Assembly (NCBI GenBank): GCA_965267485.1
Contig: OZ254080.1
Span: 558,001-622,000 of the forward strand
DNA from: JANQJA01 sp965267485
GTDB lineage: Bacteria > Pseudomonadota > Gammaproteobacteria > Pseudomonadales > Azotimanducaceae
Length of the DNA: 64,000 nucleotides
Reading direction: 5' to 3'
Shown here piece by piece: positions 42,441 through 51,077 of the stretch. The translations under genes and the position numbers were made by a program. The number at the start of each line of letters is the position of its first letter. Position 1 is the stretch's first letter. The notes beneath the pieces were generated by a model that saw only the letters and a list, made by a program, of their open reading frames with translations, was not told the origin of the DNA and searched no databases.

Positions 42441-42446
42441 ATTATA
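42441..42446 (-). promoter_or_regulatory. -10 element of the SIS-folD-fchA operon
   Basis: TATAAT on the minus strand, with GCTACA (3/6) 17 bp upstream as a weak -35. Transcription would start near 42433, about 20 nt before the preferred ATG at 42413; this supports that start over longer reading frames. Confidence 0.5.
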
Positions 42447-42504
42447 CTTGAACGTCGGCTTGCTGTAGCATCGAATGAAACGCGTTTTAATCGGGAGCAA
42501 GGGC

Positions 42505-43476
42505 ATGGGCAAGGTAACGATTATCGGCAACGTCAAACCGGAAGATGACTACACGCATCCGCTGGGGCCGGAAGAGAATTTCAATGAGTCGGTGTACTTC
42601 AACTTCTTCGATCGCGAGCGGCGGCGCGGCGGCTTCATTCGCATGGGCAATCGCGCCAACGAGGGGTACGCCGAGATGACGGTAATCGTCTACAACCCCG
42701 ACGGCTCTGCCTTCTTCAACTACAAGAAGCCCGAAATCAGCACCAATGACGAATGGAACGCTGGCGGCGCGCGTGTCGAGGTCGTGGAACCGGGCTATGA
42801 ACTGAAGACGATCTACGAGGGCTCGGCCCTCTACATGGAAGATCCCCGGGCGATGCAGGATCCGTCAAAGGCCTTCAAGTCAAATCCGTTCCGCAAGATG
42901 AAGCTGGAATTGACCCATCAGGGCGTCGGGCCCCTTTACGGGCATGTTGGGGACCCGGACGACGATAACCAGTTCGCAAGGGCGCATTACGAGCAGCATA
43001 TGCGCGTCTCTGGCACCCTGGAGATTGAAGGCGAATCGCCGATCGAGATCAGCGGCCACGGCTTGCGTGACCACTCCTGGGGGCCGAGGTACTGGCAGGC
43101 CATTCGCTCCTATCGATGGATCACCGGCAACTTCGGCGACGATCTCGGCATGGTGCTGTCAGTCATTGGCGACCGGAAGGGCGGCATGTTCCACAAGGGC
43201 CATGACTTTATCCGGGTAACTGACATCAAGCTCGAGTCTGACTACGAGCCGGATACGACCTTCCATCGAGGCCTCAAGGCGACGGTATCGCTGGAGAATG
43301 GCGACACGCACGTGGTGGAAGGCAAGGTGAAGGGATTCATTCCACTTCGAAACCGTCGCTCGGAACAGGTGACTTACATCGGCGAAGGGATGACCGAGTA
43401 CACGCTGGATGGCGACCGCGTTGGCTATGGGCTTTCGGAATACCTGACTCAGCCCGGTGACGCCATCGACGAGTAA
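42505..43476 (+). CDS. AttH/CrtC-like lipocalin-fold protein of unknown function (DUF7064-like)
   Basis: The 323-residue cytosolic protein lacks a signal peptide. The invariant ISGHGLRDHSWGPRYWQAI and FDRERRRGGFIRMGNRANEG segments mark the two-barrel family related to CrtC hydratase and AttH. Members often occur with CoA-ligases, CoA-transferases and steroid or terpenoid catabolism genes; a CoA-transferase and a CoA-ligase lie within 9 kb. The start is ATG 42505, where GGGAG is well placed; ATG 42475 has none. Divergent from the SIS operon. Substrate unknown. Confidence 0.7.
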   Translation: MGKVTIIGNVKPEDDYTHPLGPEENFNESVYFNFFDRERRRGGFIRMGNRANEGYAEMTVIVYNPDGSAFFNYKKPEISTNDEWNAGGARVEVVEPGYELKTIYEGSALYMEDPRAMQDPSKAFKSNPFRKMKLELTHQGVGPLYGHVGDPDDDNQFARAHYEQHMRVSGTLEIEGESPIEISGHGLRDHSWGPRYWQAIRSYRWITGNFGDDLGMVLSVIGDRKGGMFHKGHDFIRVTDIKLESDYEPDTTFHRGLKATVSLENGDTHVVEGKVKGFIPLRNRRSEQVTYIGEGMTEYTLDGDRVGYGLSEYLTQPGDAIDE

Positions 43477-43477
43477 T

Positions 43478-44755
43478 CTACTGCCAGAGGACGGCGTCGG
43501 GAGGCAGTGTCTCGAAGGCGCCGTCGGCATAGTGCACAACGCCCTGGCTGTCGAGCGTCGCCGAATGCCTTGCTGCCGCGCCGGCCCCGACCGAGAACGA
43601 TCCTGTTATGCCGCCGGACTCGTGGCCGCCCAGGTTGAGTGTGACGGTACCATCGGTAATGGTGCCATCGGCGGGGCTGACGACATTGCCCTGTCGCAAG
43701 TTGTCGATGAAGACCCGCGTCATTGCGATGCCGCTTGTGGCGGAATCCGTGCCGCCAAGCGTCACATCCTCGTTGCCGATTAACGCGAACGTCCCGATGT
43801 TCTGCCGGGCAAGTGCTTCTGCGTCTTCGAGGGTGACCCTCGATGCGCTGCGAGAAGCAAGCTGCAGGTTGACGGTCTGAAGACCGACGGCCATCGCGGA
43901 AGACAGGCGACTCAGCGTCGTTCCGGTAGCGACCAGGTTCCCGTTGTCGTCAACAGACAGTTCGGTCAGGATCCGCTCGAACACCTCAGGCATCGTGTCG
44001 ACGTCGGTATCGTCGGGGTCCAGTTCACTGAGCACTGCGCTTGCGAAGGCCATGATCGCCCAAGACTGATCGCCTGCGCCGTCGGTCGTCGCATCGAGCG
44101 AAGTGATGTCGAAGATCCTGTCGGTGACGAGGCTGGCGCCACTCATCGGTATGCCCGACAAACGTTCGATCAGGGCGAGAACCTGAGCCTCGGCGGCTTC
44201 CACTTCCTCGCTCGTCAGTGCGGTGCCTTCTGCCTGACGCTCGGCAAGATTCGTCGCGAGGTCGCTGGCCGGCGATACGTTTACGGTGTAGATATTGCCT
44301 GGCGCGTCCTGCAGGCGGGCAATCGTGCCGCGAAGGATGAAGGCTTCCGGTAATGGAAATCGCTCGCCGAAGGCAATGAACTGGTCATCTTCCTGCGGGC
44401 AGTCCTCGTCCGTGTCGGGCCGGTCAATGTCGCAGGTGGCTTGCCCGCCCTGAACGGTCACCGTCATCGGCGCGGTGATGCCACCCGAAACTGTGGCTTC
44501 GGAGAATGTGACGGCGAAGCGACCCCGCGGCTGCGTCAGCCCGCCCTCGCGAATCTCGAGCGTGGCGCCGCTGGCATCTGTGATCGTGACGGTGCCGCCA
44601 CTGATTGCTCCTTTCAGCGCAATGCCGGTAATGCCATCGGTCGGCAGGGGGATCGGCGATCCACTGTCTTCGATGCTTACGTCAGTACCGCCGCCGCAAC
44701 CCGTGACGAAGATCAGCACGGTCAGGAAAGGGATAGCGCGAAGATGATGAATCAT
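43478..44755 (-). CDS. Large lipoprotein of unknown function
   Basis: 425 residues from ATG 44755. The signal peptide MIHHLRAIPFLTVLIFVTGC ends in a lipobox (VTGC), followed by a GGG linker. The mature part is acidic and Thr/Ser/Gly-rich, with an N-terminal Ig-like stretch (TGIALKGAISGGTVTITDASG), a helical middle (SDLATNLAERQAEG to AEAQVLALIERLSG) and a C-terminal beta-rich part. I recognise only a general likeness to carboxypeptidase-regulatory-like lipoproteins. Divergent from the RND pump across about 146 bp. Surface or periplasmic role unknown. Confidence 0.75.
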   Translation of the reverse strand: MIHHLRAIPFLTVLIFVTGCGGGTDVSIEDSGSPIPLPTDGITGIALKGAISGGTVTITDASGATLEIREGGLTQPRGRFAVTFSEATVSGGITAPMTVTVQGGQATCDIDRPDTDEDCPQEDDQFIAFGERFPLPEAFILRGTIARLQDAPGNIYTVNVSPASDLATNLAERQAEGTALTSEEVEAAEAQVLALIERLSGIPMSGASLVTDRIFDITSLDATTDGAGDQSWAIMAFASAVLSELDPDDTDVDTMPEVFERILTELSVDDNGNLVATGTTLSRLSSAMAVGLQTVNLQLASRSASRVTLEDAEALARQNIGTFALIGNEDVTLGGTDSATSGIAMTRVFIDNLRQGNVVSPADGTITDGTVTLNLGGHESGGITGSFSVGAGAAARHSATLDSQGVVHYADGAFETLPPDAVLWQ

Positions 44756-44901
44756 GGCGTGATCGTATCTTATCCACAGCAGGCGGAGAAGGCTCTGCCG
44801 CTGGTCACCTCGCCGTCTGTGGCTGTCGATCCGTCTCAACTTCACTGCAATTGCGTTCGACAGCCCGTTTAATGTCTCCTCCCGTGAAACGGACAAGAAC
44901 A

Positions 44902-47900
44902 ATGAATCTCACGCGAGTATCGGTTTCGCACAAGGGGGCAGTCGCGGTGGCGGTCGGGTTGCTCTGCCTGTTTGGCCTCGCGGCCGCATCCGGATTGCCG
45001 CTGCAGCTGTTGCCCAACACCGAGTCGCCGACCATTACCATCTGGAACAACTGGCGCGCCGCGGCGCCGCAGGAGATCGAAGAGGCCATCATCCAGCCGC
45101 AGGAAGAGATGCTGCGGTTCAATCAGGGTCTTGAAAGCATCGTCTCGAGTACGTCGCGCGGGCAGGGCAGCGTCCAGCTCAACTACCAACTTGGTTACGA
45201 CATGAAACAGGCGATGCTCGACGTCATCAATCGTCTGAACCAGGCGCCCCCTTTGCCGGTCGATGCAGGGGAGCCCTGGGTGGCCAGCGGCGGTGATGGC
45301 GGGCTGCCGGGCGCAGCAAGCGTCCTCGTCTATGCGGGACCGGGCAACCCCGTGACCGACATGATCGAGTATCAGGATCTCATCGAGGAAGTCGTCGAGC
45401 CCCGGCTCGCGCGAATTCCGGGTGTCGCCCAGGTCAGCCTGAACGCGCGTCGTCCGCGCCAGGTCAACATCGAACTCGACCCGCTGCAGACGGCGCTCCG
45501 CGGTCTGCAGGTCTCGGATGTTGCTGCTGCGCTGGCGAGCGCGAGGGATATCTCTGGCGGTTTCGCCGATGTCGGCCGGCGTCGTTATACAGTCAGGTTC
45601 CTGGGCGAGCAGGAGATCACGGAACTCAACAGGCTCGTGGTGGGATGGAGTGGCGGTGAGCCCGTTCATCTCGAACAGATCGCCACCGTCAGCACCGATT
45701 ACGCACCGAAGAACGGGGTCAGCCTCCGCAGCGGTCATCCGTCCTACTACATCCAGATCAACCGTCGTCACGACGCCAACACGGTGGAGTTGCTCGACGA
45801 ACTCAATGCGGCGCTGGCAGAACTGAATGCGGGACCGCTTGCGGCCGAAAATCTGAAGATCGAAGTCAGCTTCGATGCATCACTGCACATCCGGCGCGCC
45901 ATCGCGATGGTGCAGGGCAATCTCCTGCTGGGTATCCTGCTGGCAACCCTTGTGCTGCTGTTTTTCCTGAAGGACTGGCGCGCGACGCTCCTGATAACGG
46001 TCACCGTGCCGCTTTCGCTGATGTTCGCCTTCATCGCGCTCGACGCTTTCGGTCTTACGCTCAACGTGATTTCCCTCGCCGGCCTCGCGTTTGCGGTGGG
46101 TCTGGTCATGGATGCCGCAATCGTGGTGCAGGAGAACATATTCAGGCTGCGGCAGTCGGGCATGAAGCTGGATGCGGCGGTGATCGAGGGTTGTCGGCAG
46201 GTGTCGGGCGCGCTGTTCTCATCGACGCTCACGACGGTCGCGATTTTCGTGCCGATTCTCTTCATGGTTGGCGTCGAAGGGCAGCTGTTCAAGGATCTGG
46301 CCATCACGATCTCGGTGGCTGTCCTGGCTTCCATGCTGGTCGCGCTGACCGTGCTGCCGGCCATGACATCGCTGTGGGTGCAGCGCGCGCCGCCGGAGGA
46401 TCGCTTTACCCCGGTGTGGCGTGCGTTGTCGGACAGGATTCTCGGGGTGACGGAAAGTCAGCGTTCGCGACTTGGCTGGATCGTTGGCACGCTTGGCGTC
46501 TCGGTGGTGGCCGCGGTACTGCTGATGCCTCGGGTCGACTTCCTGCCGCGCGCGAACATCGACGCGATCTCTGTGTTCTTCAACGTGCCCGCCGGAATGA
46601 ATATGGAAGTGATCGAGCACGAGCTGGCGCCGGCAGTCGTTGCGCGTCTCGATCCCTATCTGAACGGAGAGGCGGAGCCAGGCATACGGGCCTACAACTT
46701 TGCGTCATTCAATGGCTTCTACACGCAGGTCTATGTCTATCCCGACGACCCGGATCGTGTGCAGGAACTCGTCCAGAAGCTGAGGGACGAAATCCTCGTC
46801 GGTCTGCCGGATGTGCAGGCCTACGTGCAGCAGGCGTCGATGCTGAGGGTGGACAATGGCGGTGGTCGCAGCATCAGCGTCGATATTCAGGGGCGCGATC
46901 TGAACCAGCTTCTGGTGGCAGCCCGGCGCGGGCAAGAAGTTATCGCCGGACTGTGGGAAGGCACCAATGTGTTCTCGCCGGGCGGACTGAGTCTCGACGA
47001 GCCGGAGCTTCGTGTCACGCCGCGGGATCGTCGCCTGAATCTTGCAGGCCTCGATCGCGCTTCCCTGGGCAGTGCCGTACGCGCCTATACGGATGGGCTG
47101 TTCGCCGGTGAGTACTTCGACGGCAATCAGCGGCTCGACATGATTATTCGTGGCCCGGACTGGGATTCGCCGGAGCAGCTGACGTCAGCGCCAATCTGGA
47201 CACCGGGCGCTGGCATCCAGAAGGTCGGGGATCTGGTGACGATCGAGCGCGGTGTGGGGCCGACCAATCTTCAGCGCGTCGGCGGGCGCCGCACGGTCAC
47301 GCTGAATGTCACCCCGCCGCCCCAGGTGACGATGGAGGAGGCGCTGGCAAGACTCGAGGATGAAGCGCGGCCCGCCATTCAGGAACTGCTGCCGGCGTCC
47401 GGCGCCGTGAAGTTCCGCGGCAATGCCGATCGCCTGAAGCAGGCGCTGCAACAGATGGGACAGAACTTTTCGGTCGCGCTGCTCATCCTGTTCATGATCA
47501 TGGCGGCGTTGTTCCGCTCGGCGCGGGACAGCCTGCTCGTACTGCTCGTCATGCCAATTGCGTTTGCCGGAGGGCTTGCCGCCTTGAGGCTGCTGAACGT
47601 CTTCACGTTCCAGTCGCTGGATATGCTCACGATGATCGGCTTCATCATTCTGCTGGGTCTCGTCGTGAACAATGCCATCCTGCTGGTTCACCAGGCCCGG
47701 AAGGGCGAATCAGAAGGACTTGACCGGCGCAGCGCTGTGGCGCAGGCGATTCGCTATCGTGCTCGGCCGATATTCATGAGTTCGCTCACCAGCGTGTTCG
47801 GCATGATGCCGCTGATGCTGATTCCGGGTGTCGGCTCTGAAATCTACCGCGGTCTCGCGGCCGTCATCGTCGGCGGTATGGTCGCCAGCGCCGTGCTTAC

Positions 47901-47988
47901 GCTTGTGCTGCTGCCGAGCCTGTTGCGGCTCGACATGCAGCGAGCTTTGCCGGGCCTCCAGCCTCAACCAGCGGGGAAAGCCTCATGA
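44902..47988 (+). CDS. RND-superfamily efflux pump inner-membrane subunit
   Basis: About 1028 residues with 12 helices and two large periplasmic loops, as in AcrB. The helix-4 motif is AFAVGLVMDAAIVVQENIFR: one Asp of the AcrB Asp407-Asp408 pair is kept and the second is Ala. The helix-10 lysine equivalent (AcrB GLSAKNAILI) is Asn in GLVVNNAILLVHQA. The proton relay therefore differs from AcrB and recalls CusA-like and uncharacterised RND branches. The start is ATG 44902. The adaptor gene follows and overlaps by 4 bp. Substrate unknown; no regulator nearby. Confidence 0.93.
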   Translation: MNLTRVSVSHKGAVAVAVGLLCLFGLAAASGLPLQLLPNTESPTITIWNNWRAAAPQEIEEAIIQPQEEMLRFNQGLESIVSSTSRGQGSVQLNYQLGYDMKQAMLDVINRLNQAPPLPVDAGEPWVASGGDGGLPGAASVLVYAGPGNPVTDMIEYQDLIEEVVEPRLARIPGVAQVSLNARRPRQVNIELDPLQTALRGLQVSDVAAALASARDISGGFADVGRRRYTVRFLGEQEITELNRLVVGWSGGEPVHLEQIATVSTDYAPKNGVSLRSGHPSYYIQINRRHDANTVELLDELNAALAELNAGPLAAENLKIEVSFDASLHIRRAIAMVQGNLLLGILLATLVLLFFLKDWRATLLITVTVPLSLMFAFIALDAFGLTLNVISLAGLAFAVGLVMDAAIVVQENIFRLRQSGMKLDAAVIEGCRQVSGALFSSTLTTVAIFVPILFMVGVEGQLFKDLAITISVAVLASMLVALTVLPAMTSLWVQRAPPEDRFTPVWRALSDRILGVTESQRSRLGWIVGTLGVSVVAAVLLMPRVDFLPRANIDAISVFFNVPAGMNMEVIEHELAPAVVARLDPYLNGEAEPGIRAYNFASFNGFYTQVYVYPDDPDRVQELVQKLRDEILVGLPDVQAYVQQASMLRVDNGGGRSISVDIQGRDLNQLLVAARRGQEVIAGLWEGTNVFSPGGLSLDEPELRVTPRDRRLNLAGLDRASLGSAVRAYTDGLFAGEYFDGNQRLDMIIRGPDWDSPEQLTSAPIWTPGAGIQKVGDLVTIERGVGPTNLQRVGGRRTVTLNVTPPPQVTMEEALARLEDEARPAIQELLPASGAVKFRGNADRLKQALQQMGQNFSVALLILFMIMAALFRSARDSLLVLLVMPIAFAGGLAALRLLNVFTFQSLDMLTMIGFIILLGLVVNNAILLVHQARKGESEGLDRRSAVAQAIRYRARPIFMSSLTSVFGMMPLMLIPGVGSEIYRGLAAVIVGGMVASAVLTLVLLPSLLRLDMQRALPGLQPQPAGKAS

Positions 47989-49037
47989 ACAGACTGTCAC
48001 AGATTGTTGTTGCCATTCTCATCGCGGTTGCCGCACACGCGGGTTCTGCGCTGGCGGCACCATCGCCCTCGGTGCGCGTCAGCGAGGTTCGTGAACTTGA
48101 CGTCGGCGAGCCGATTCTCGTCGGCGGAGAGCTCCGCGCTCGCAGTGATATCGTGCTGCCGGCGACGCTTGAAGGCGAACTGACCTGGGTTGCCGAGGAA
48201 GGCACGCGTGTTTCGGCAGGCAGCGTTGTTGCACGCATTGATGATCGCCAGCTACGGTTGCAGCGCCGCGAAGAGGTGCTGATGGCGGAGCGGGCGACGA
48301 TCAACCTCGACTACCTGCGTGAGGAGGTTGCGCGGCTCGAGGCGCTGCAGCAGTCGAATCTGGCGTCGCGTACGCAGCTGGCCGAGATGGTGTCGCGCCG
48401 GGATACGGCCGCCAACGATCTGGCTGTGGCGAACGCGCGCATCGCGAGGACCGACGAGCAGCTTGCGCGAACCGAGATCACGAGCCCCGTTGAGGCCATC
48501 GTTGTCGAGCGCCGGATCGCGACGGGAGAGTACGCAAGGCGAGGCGACGGCGTGCTTCGTGTCGTCGACCCCGGTGATCTCGAAGTGCTGATCACCATTC
48601 CCGTCACTTGGCTCGGCCGCGTTGCACCCGACACGCTGGTTGATGTCGAAGCGGGTGGGTTCCGGTTCGGGGCCCGCATTCGAGCGCTGATCTCGGCTGG
48701 CAGCCCGGGCTCGCAGACCTTCACCGCGCTCGCCGATGTGCCCGCGCCGATCGCACCGGCCCTGATTTCCGGGCAGATGGTCGAGGTGAGCGTTCCCCTG
48801 GTTGCGGGCGGCAAGTCGTTGTTCGTGCCTCGTGATGCTGTCGTCCTGCGGGCCGATGGTACGTTCGTCTACCGGATCGATGAGGACAACGTGGCAAAGC
48901 GGATCAGCGTCGATCTGGGCGAGGGGCAGGGTGATCTCGTCGCAGTGAGCGGCGATCTGAATGCAGGAGACCGGATTGCGGTGCGCGGCGTAGAGCGGCT
49001 CGCCGACGGGCAGACGGTGACGCCGAACCAGACCTAG
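47985..49037 (+). CDS. RND efflux periplasmic adaptor (membrane fusion protein)
   Basis: The 350-residue protein has a signal peptide ending ALAA, a lipoyl-like half (EGELTWVAEEGTRVSAGSVVARID), a coiled-coil hairpin (about 90-165), a second lipoyl half (EITSPVEAIVVERRIATGEYARRGD), then beta-barrel and membrane-proximal domains. It is translationally coupled to the pump (ATGA overlap). The adaptor usually precedes the pump gene; here the order is reversed. A TolC partner is not adjacent and may be the tolC at 25-26 kb. Confidence 0.92.
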   Translation: MNRLSQIVVAILIAVAAHAGSALAAPSPSVRVSEVRELDVGEPILVGGELRARSDIVLPATLEGELTWVAEEGTRVSAGSVVARIDDRQLRLQRREEVLMAERATINLDYLREEVARLEALQQSNLASRTQLAEMVSRRDTAANDLAVANARIARTDEQLARTEITSPVEAIVVERRIATGEYARRGDGVLRVVDPGDLEVLITIPVTWLGRVAPDTLVDVEAGGFRFGARIRALISAGSPGSQTFTALADVPAPIAPALISGQMVEVSVPLVAGGKSLFVPRDAVVLRADGTFVYRIDEDNVAKRISVDLGEGQGDLVAVSGDLNAGDRIAVRGVERLADGQTVTPNQT

Positions 49038-49058
49038 ATGGTTTGGGCGAGTAGCGGA

Positions 49059-49500
49059 TCAGCGTCGATCCGGGCGCGACTGGCCGTTAATCCGCGCAGC
49101 GAGTCCCAGCAGCATCCCTGCAAGCAGGAGCAGGACGCTGGTCGGTGCCGGTACAGCGAGTTCAGACTTGGCGGTGAATACGCGGATATAGTCACCAGGT
49201 GTGCCCGCCCTGAAATCCACCCGAATGGTATCGGGCGCGATGATCTCGACGGAGTCGCCTGATTCAAGACCGCGGAAACCCGGATCGAGATAGGTAACAC
49301 CGGTATTCGCCAGCACATCGGTTGCAGCCATCGTCGCAGACTGGGTGAAGATCGCGAGAATCTCGGCGTCGAAGGTCACGGTACCACGGACACGCAGTGA
49401 CCCCGCGGGGTCCCAGGCAATGTAATGACTGGCTGCCTGCGTACCGGCGGTAGAGACCTGTCAAATTTCTCGACATTGTCGTCCGTGTTGAGGGACTCGA
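49059..49500 (-). pseudogene. Decayed PEP-CTERM protein gene
   Basis: The minus-strand frame ends in a PEP-CTERM signal (VPAPTSVLLLLAGMLLGLAAR). Upstream in the same frame, AGTQAASHYIAWDPAGSLRV and GVTYLDPGFRGLESGD are typical of PEP-CTERM beta-sandwich proteins. This frame is closed by TGA just before QVSTAGTQ, near 49460. The homologous continuation (ESLNTDDNVEKF) lies in another frame, so there is at least one frameshift. That second frame itself meets TAG near 49508. No start or signal peptide can be assembled. I read it as a remnant. Confidence 0.65.
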
Positions 49501-49670
49501 ACGTCTACTTTGCGAGATCGAGATGGCTGAACATCTGCTGTCCGTCACCTGCGTAGAGACCAAGCAGCGAATGGCTACGTGCCAATGCCCAGCGCCAAAA
49601 AGAGTTGTCTGGCTCGCGGTCAACGACCCGCACTCTACCCTCGAGCGCCATGAACTCTCGGAGGGCAGAA

Positions 49671-49760
49671 TTGTCAATATAATTGTCAACCTTGTTGTTG
49701 TTCTTCGCCTTTAAACCAATATAATTCAGTTAGTTATGATGAATCTTATTGTAAACCTTA
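49671..49760 (+). promoter_or_regulatory. AT-rich upstream region of the HipA-like gene with two TATAAT boxes
   Basis: This stretch is far more AT-rich than its surroundings. It holds a direct repeat of TTGTCAA (49671-49677 and 49683-49689) and TATAAT at 49678-49683 and 49720-49725. The second TATAAT is 36 bp before the GTG start at 49761. The repeats could be operator half-sites, possibly for the N-terminal winged-helix domain of the same protein. Confidence 0.4.
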
Positions 49761-51029
49761 GTGGTTGAGATCAGGCCAAGGCTGCTCAAAGGGCCTATGC
49801 CGGCCGGGGAGTTGCTGGCTTCCCTTGGGGTCAGCAGAACAGCGCTTTCCACCGCTTACGAACGGGAGTCCGCGGGCGTGCTTCGGTTTGGACGGGGCCC
49901 TGGGACGATGTACGCGGCGCGCGAGCGATATCAGGGGCTGGACGTTGATGAATTTCCGGTGTTCCGCATCGACGAGAGTGGCAAGCCGCGTGAGGCCGGG
50001 TGTCTCGTCACTCTGGTTGGCAACGAGTCCATCTGGTTACCAGGCACCGAGGTCTGCTTCGGGCTACCGCCGGAGATTCACGATGCCGCGCCGCGCGGCT
50101 TCCTCGGGCGTTCATTTGTCCGCCGCCATGCGGATCTCGGGTTGCCGGATGATGTAACGCGGTGGTCCGATCACCACATCCTTGCCGCAATCACCCGGCG
50201 CGGAGAAGACCTGCCGGGCAACCTCGTCATCGGCCGTGAATCGTTTGATCGCTTCCAGCGAATTCAGCCGATGAGCCACGGGATGGGAGATTTCGACGCC
50301 CTTGCTGAAGCGGCGTTGGCGGGCGAGCACGCCGGCTCCTCCGCGGGAGGTGAGCAACCGAAGTTCACTGTCCTCCTCGACGGCGTCCATCGCATCGTCA
50401 AGTTCGCCAGCGCGGAAACAGAGAATGCCCGACGTTGGCAGGACCTGTTGCTGCTGGAGCACCTGGCACTGAAGACACTCTCCGAGGCCGGCGTGTTGGC
50501 GGCCACGGCGCAGTTGCATGACACGCAAAGCGGTCTCCGATGTTTGATCATCGATCGATTCGATCGTGTCGGCGAGCGTGGTCGCATCCAGATGATGTCG
50601 CTGGCCGCCGCGTCCGGTGAACTCGCCGGCACCTGGACGGACGCTGCGGAGTCCCTCAACAGGCAGGGAATGCTGGCCCCGGAAGCATTGCGACGCATTG
50701 CTTTGCTGGATGCATTTGGAGCGCAGATCGCCAATACGGATCGACACATGTACAACATTGCGTTGTTCGTACGAGACGGGAAGTACCAAGTGGCGCCGGC
50801 CTTTGATCAATTGCCGATGGCGTACGCACCGCCGGCCAGCGGACACGTGCGAAAGACGCCGGTCGAGCGTGCCGTGGCGACAGTCAACACGGTAGCGGTT
50901 TGGGACGAAGCGACGGAACTGGCGAACACATTCTGGTCTGAAGCCGCCAATCTGCCGTTGAGCGACTCGATGATGTCGCTCGTTCGGGCACACTGCTCAG
51001 CAGGAACCACTGACCACGATCGAGGATGA
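49761..51029 (+). CDS. HipA-family kinase with N-terminal winged helix (YjjJ/HipH-like)
   Basis: A 422-residue protein with an N-terminal winged-helix DNA-binding segment (PMPAGELLASLGVSRTALST, about 12-60) followed by a HipA-C kinase-like fold. Seen are the ATP loop region GSSAGGEQPKF, the DRFDR segment, the catalytic loop QIANTDRHMYNIAL (Asp near residue 326) and APAFDQLPM as metal-binding Asp. This is the layout of E. coli YjjJ (HipH), a HipA relative without a HipB partner. The start is GTG with no Shine-Dalgarno. It likely acts as a growth-affecting kinase that may control its own promoter; the last point is inference. Confidence 0.85.
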   Translation: MVEIRPRLLKGPMPAGELLASLGVSRTALSTAYERESAGVLRFGRGPGTMYAARERYQGLDVDEFPVFRIDESGKPREAGCLVTLVGNESIWLPGTEVCFGLPPEIHDAAPRGFLGRSFVRRHADLGLPDDVTRWSDHHILAAITRRGEDLPGNLVIGRESFDRFQRIQPMSHGMGDFDALAEAALAGEHAGSSAGGEQPKFTVLLDGVHRIVKFASAETENARRWQDLLLLEHLALKTLSEAGVLAATAQLHDTQSGLRCLIIDRFDRVGERGRIQMMSLAAASGELAGTWTDAAESLNRQGMLAPEALRRIALLDAFGAQIANTDRHMYNIALFVRDGKYQVAPAFDQLPMAYAPPASGHVRKTPVERAVATVNTVAVWDEATELANTFWSEAANLPLSDSMMSLVRAHCSAGTTDHDRG

Positions 51030-51077
51030 ACGATCCTCGATTTCCCTATGCGGTGACCATGCCGTTAAAGTTGCAAC

